The notes beneath the pieces were generated by a model that was given only the letters and a program-made list of their open reading frames with translations, was not told the origin of the DNA and searched no databases. Source: CAYNRA01 sp046296415 (lineage in GTDB: Bacteria > Bacteroidota > Bacteroidia > Cytophagales > Spirosomataceae). From it: 64,000 nucleotides of DNA. The position numbers and the translations under genes are program-made. Location: positions 1 to 64,000 of the forward strand of contig JBKBLN010000003.1 in assembly GCA_046296415.1 (NCBI GenBank). The letters run 5' to 3'. Positions 62,561 to 64,000 of the stretch are shown here, one piece after another (the stretch's first letter is position 1; each line of letters starts with the position of its first letter).

Positions 62561-63451
62561 ATGAAAAAAATTTTTCTCCTCTGTTGTATGACCTCCATTG
62601 CTTGGGCACAAAAGACCATTCCATTATACCCGAAAGGAGCACCTGGCCTTAAGCCGAATGTAGTAGTTTCCGAAAAGGATATACAAACCAAGCCCGGGGA
62701 TATCATGCTTTTGCAGAATATCACGGTTCCTACTTTAACAATTTATCATCCTACTGAAAAAAAATCAGACGCTGCTATCTTGGTTTTTCCCGGAGGAGGA
62801 TATAGTATTTTAGCCATGGATCATGAAGGGTATGATATTGGAAAATGGTGGGCTTCAAACGGATACACGGCTATTGTCGTGAAGTACCGACTTCCCCAAG
62901 ACGATCTATTCGAAAATGCCATGGAGGTTCCTCTTAAGGATGCCCAAGCCGCTATTGCCTACACTCGAAACCACGCAGAGGAGTTGGGTATTCATCCTTC
63001 TAAAATTGGCGTGATGGGATTTTCAGCCGGTGGCCACTTAGCTGCCATGGCCTCAAATAAATGGATGACCAGTGGGTCTCGTCCTGATTTTTCCATTCTG
63101 ATCTACCCCGTCATCACGTTAAGTAAAGAATTAGGCCATGGGGGGTCACGGGATAACCTATTGGGAGAGCATGCCAGTGATTCTCTGATTAAATCATGGA
63201 GCGGAGATCAACTAGTGGACCGAATGACCCCCCCAACCTTCCTTATTCATGCCACCGACGATTGGGTAAAAGTAGAAAATAGCTTGATGTATGCCTCGGC
63301 CTTACAACGCAATCAAGTGCCTTTTTCTCTTCATGTGTATCCTAGAGGTGGACATGGATTTGCTTTGAAAAAGAGAAATGGCGGGCCTATTGAATCTTGG
63401 ACTGACCGGCTCTTGGAATGGATGGTCGATCAGGTGGATACCATTAAATAA
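62561..63451 (+). CDS. Secreted alpha/beta hydrolase (acetyl-esterase type)
   Basis: A 296-residue protein with signal peptide 1-16 (ending AWAQ) and an alpha/beta hydrolase fold. FPGGGYSILAMDHEG forms the oxyanion region, GVMGFSAGGHLAAM holds the nucleophile Ser, HATDDWVKVENS the Asp and YPRGGHGFAL the His. It resembles bifunctional polysaccharide deacetylating esterases and could remove acetyl groups from plant glycans. The promoter position excludes the longer frame beginning at 62504. Confidence 0.9.
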   Translation: MKKIFLLCCMTSIAWAQKTIPLYPKGAPGLKPNVVVSEKDIQTKPGDIMLLQNITVPTLTIYHPTEKKSDAAILVFPGGGYSILAMDHEGYDIGKWWASNGYTAIVVKYRLPQDDLFENAMEVPLKDAQAAIAYTRNHAEELGIHPSKIGVMGFSAGGHLAAMASNKWMTSGSRPDFSILIYPVITLSKELGHGGSRDNLLGEHASDSLIKSWSGDQLVDRMTPPTFLIHATDDWVKVENSLMYASALQRNQVPFSLHVYPRGGHGFALKKRNGGPIESWTDRLLEWMVDQVDTIK

Positions 63452-63514
63452 AACGAAGCATAGAAAATAAGGCAATTTATTGGCCAAATCCTTCGGATCT
63501 TGTACTTTTAAGAT

Positions 63515-64000
63515 ATGAACCGTGTAATGATGTATCATCAAAAGAAACTCATCTTATTAACGTGCTTGGCATGCTTTGGATTCTCAGGGCAAGCTCAAAT
63601 GGTCAATCTGGGTGATTTGTATGTAGGGCCCGATGCCAAAGTGGCGTTAAATACCCCCCTACAAAATCAAGGTCTTTGGGTAAATGAAGGCGAGACCGTT
63701 TTGTCGGCGGGATTAACCAATTCCGGCACATGGCAAGATCGGGGTCGAGTTCGCTTGGAAAGTAATCAAAATCAAGTTATTCAAGGCCATGTACCCATTC
63801 ATTATTTGGTTTTAAATTCGCCTGTTCAAGTAGAAGGCGAGTTACAGATTCTCCAAACACTTCACTTTCAACAAGGACACATTCAGGGTCCCGTACAATT
63901 TGGGGCGCATGCTGGGCATCTAGGTATGTCATCGGAAAGTCATGTGGTAGGTCAAGTAATCAAATTAGGAGAGACCCCTTTTTCATTCCCGGTTGGGGAT
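63515..64000 (+). CDS. Secreted surface protein, N-terminal part (cut by window edge)
   Basis: ATG 63515 opens a frame that runs to the window end (162 codons so far). It begins with a signal peptide (MYHQKKLILLTCLACFGFSGQAQ), then repeated beta-rich, Gly/Asn-rich sequence (NEGETVLSAGLTNSGTWQDRG ... FSFPVGD). The last words resemble the region found in large T9SS cargo proteins, where FPVGD is followed by more repeats. It probably ends in a sorting domain outside the window. Confidence 0.75.
   Translation, partial: MNRVMMYHQKKLILLTCLACFGFSGQAQMVNLGDLYVGPDAKVALNTPLQNQGLWVNEGETVLSAGLTNSGTWQDRGRVRLESNQNQVIQGHVPIHYLVLNSPVQVEGELQILQTLHFQQGHIQGPVQFGAHAGHLGMSSESHVVGQVIKLGETPFSFPVGD

Noticed and set aside
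1..64000. Idea that the left and right partial surface-protein genes are one gene of a circular molecule
   Set aside because: Both are plus strand and secreted, but nothing in the sequence shows the ends join; housekeeping genes such as era, guaB and rsmG point to a chromosome.

Overview
The window looks like a chromosomal contig of a Bacteroidota bacterium, probably of the Cytophagales. The evidence is a type IX secretion (T9SS) type B C-terminal signal and a PorP/SprF protein at the left edge, many genes of Bacteroidota type (DUF3667, DUF4153, TIGR01777, GH20/GH43 secreted glycosidases, YugP-like peptidase), and repeated -7 promoter boxes of the form TAnnTTTG. Genus-level placement is not possible from sequence reading alone. 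One 100-N gap (40054-40153) shows that this is a scaffold.

Layout. 1-7.0 kb: end of a Tsp3-repeat T9SS cargo protein, PorP/SprF, an AraC regulator with a two-subunit molybdenum hydroxylase, a frameshifted NTF2-like gene and a DUF1080 protein. 7.1-12.1 kb: a glycosyltransferase-like gene, then an AT-rich patch with a fused nuclease-methyltransferase bounded by inverted repeats, a decayed tyrosine recombinase, small repeats and the initiator tRNA. 12.2-30.1 kb: mostly housekeeping and catabolic genes (era, fadD-like, GH20, guaB, amino-acid permease, DUF4153 operon, GH43, an SbtA-like permease with a DUF6671 gene and a small membrane ORF, OxyR, FabH). 30.1-31.6 kb: an IS200-like/RAYT transposase flanked by four copies of a multi-hairpin repeat. 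31.6-39.8 kb: pruA, DUF5672/DCC1 pair, deoC, a putative metallopeptidase, rnhB, a GT2, rsmG.

39.9-45.7 kb: the most unusual region. Downstream of an intact tRNA-Asn lie copies of a repeat made from the 3' half of that tRNA (anticodon arm, acceptor end, terminator) whose T-arm is replaced by a TTCGACG-rich expansion. Two copies are tandem (150-bp unit) beside the assembly gap. Three more are dispersed and separate cargo modules: AraC regulator plus acyltransferase, a Fic protein, and a YefM-YoeB toxin-antitoxin pair. It looks like a tRNA-derived cassette array.

45.7-64 kb: serine hydrolase, DUF1905/YdeI protein, a second frameshifted NTF2-like gene, a malonate module (MatB-like ligase, MadL, MadM) facing a CitMHS transporter-AtuA-AtuA_C operon, DinB, sialidase, the panD-flippase-YugP cluster, a TIGR01777 epimerase, GNAT, M20 peptidase, an esterase, and the beginning of another secreted surface protein cut by the right edge.
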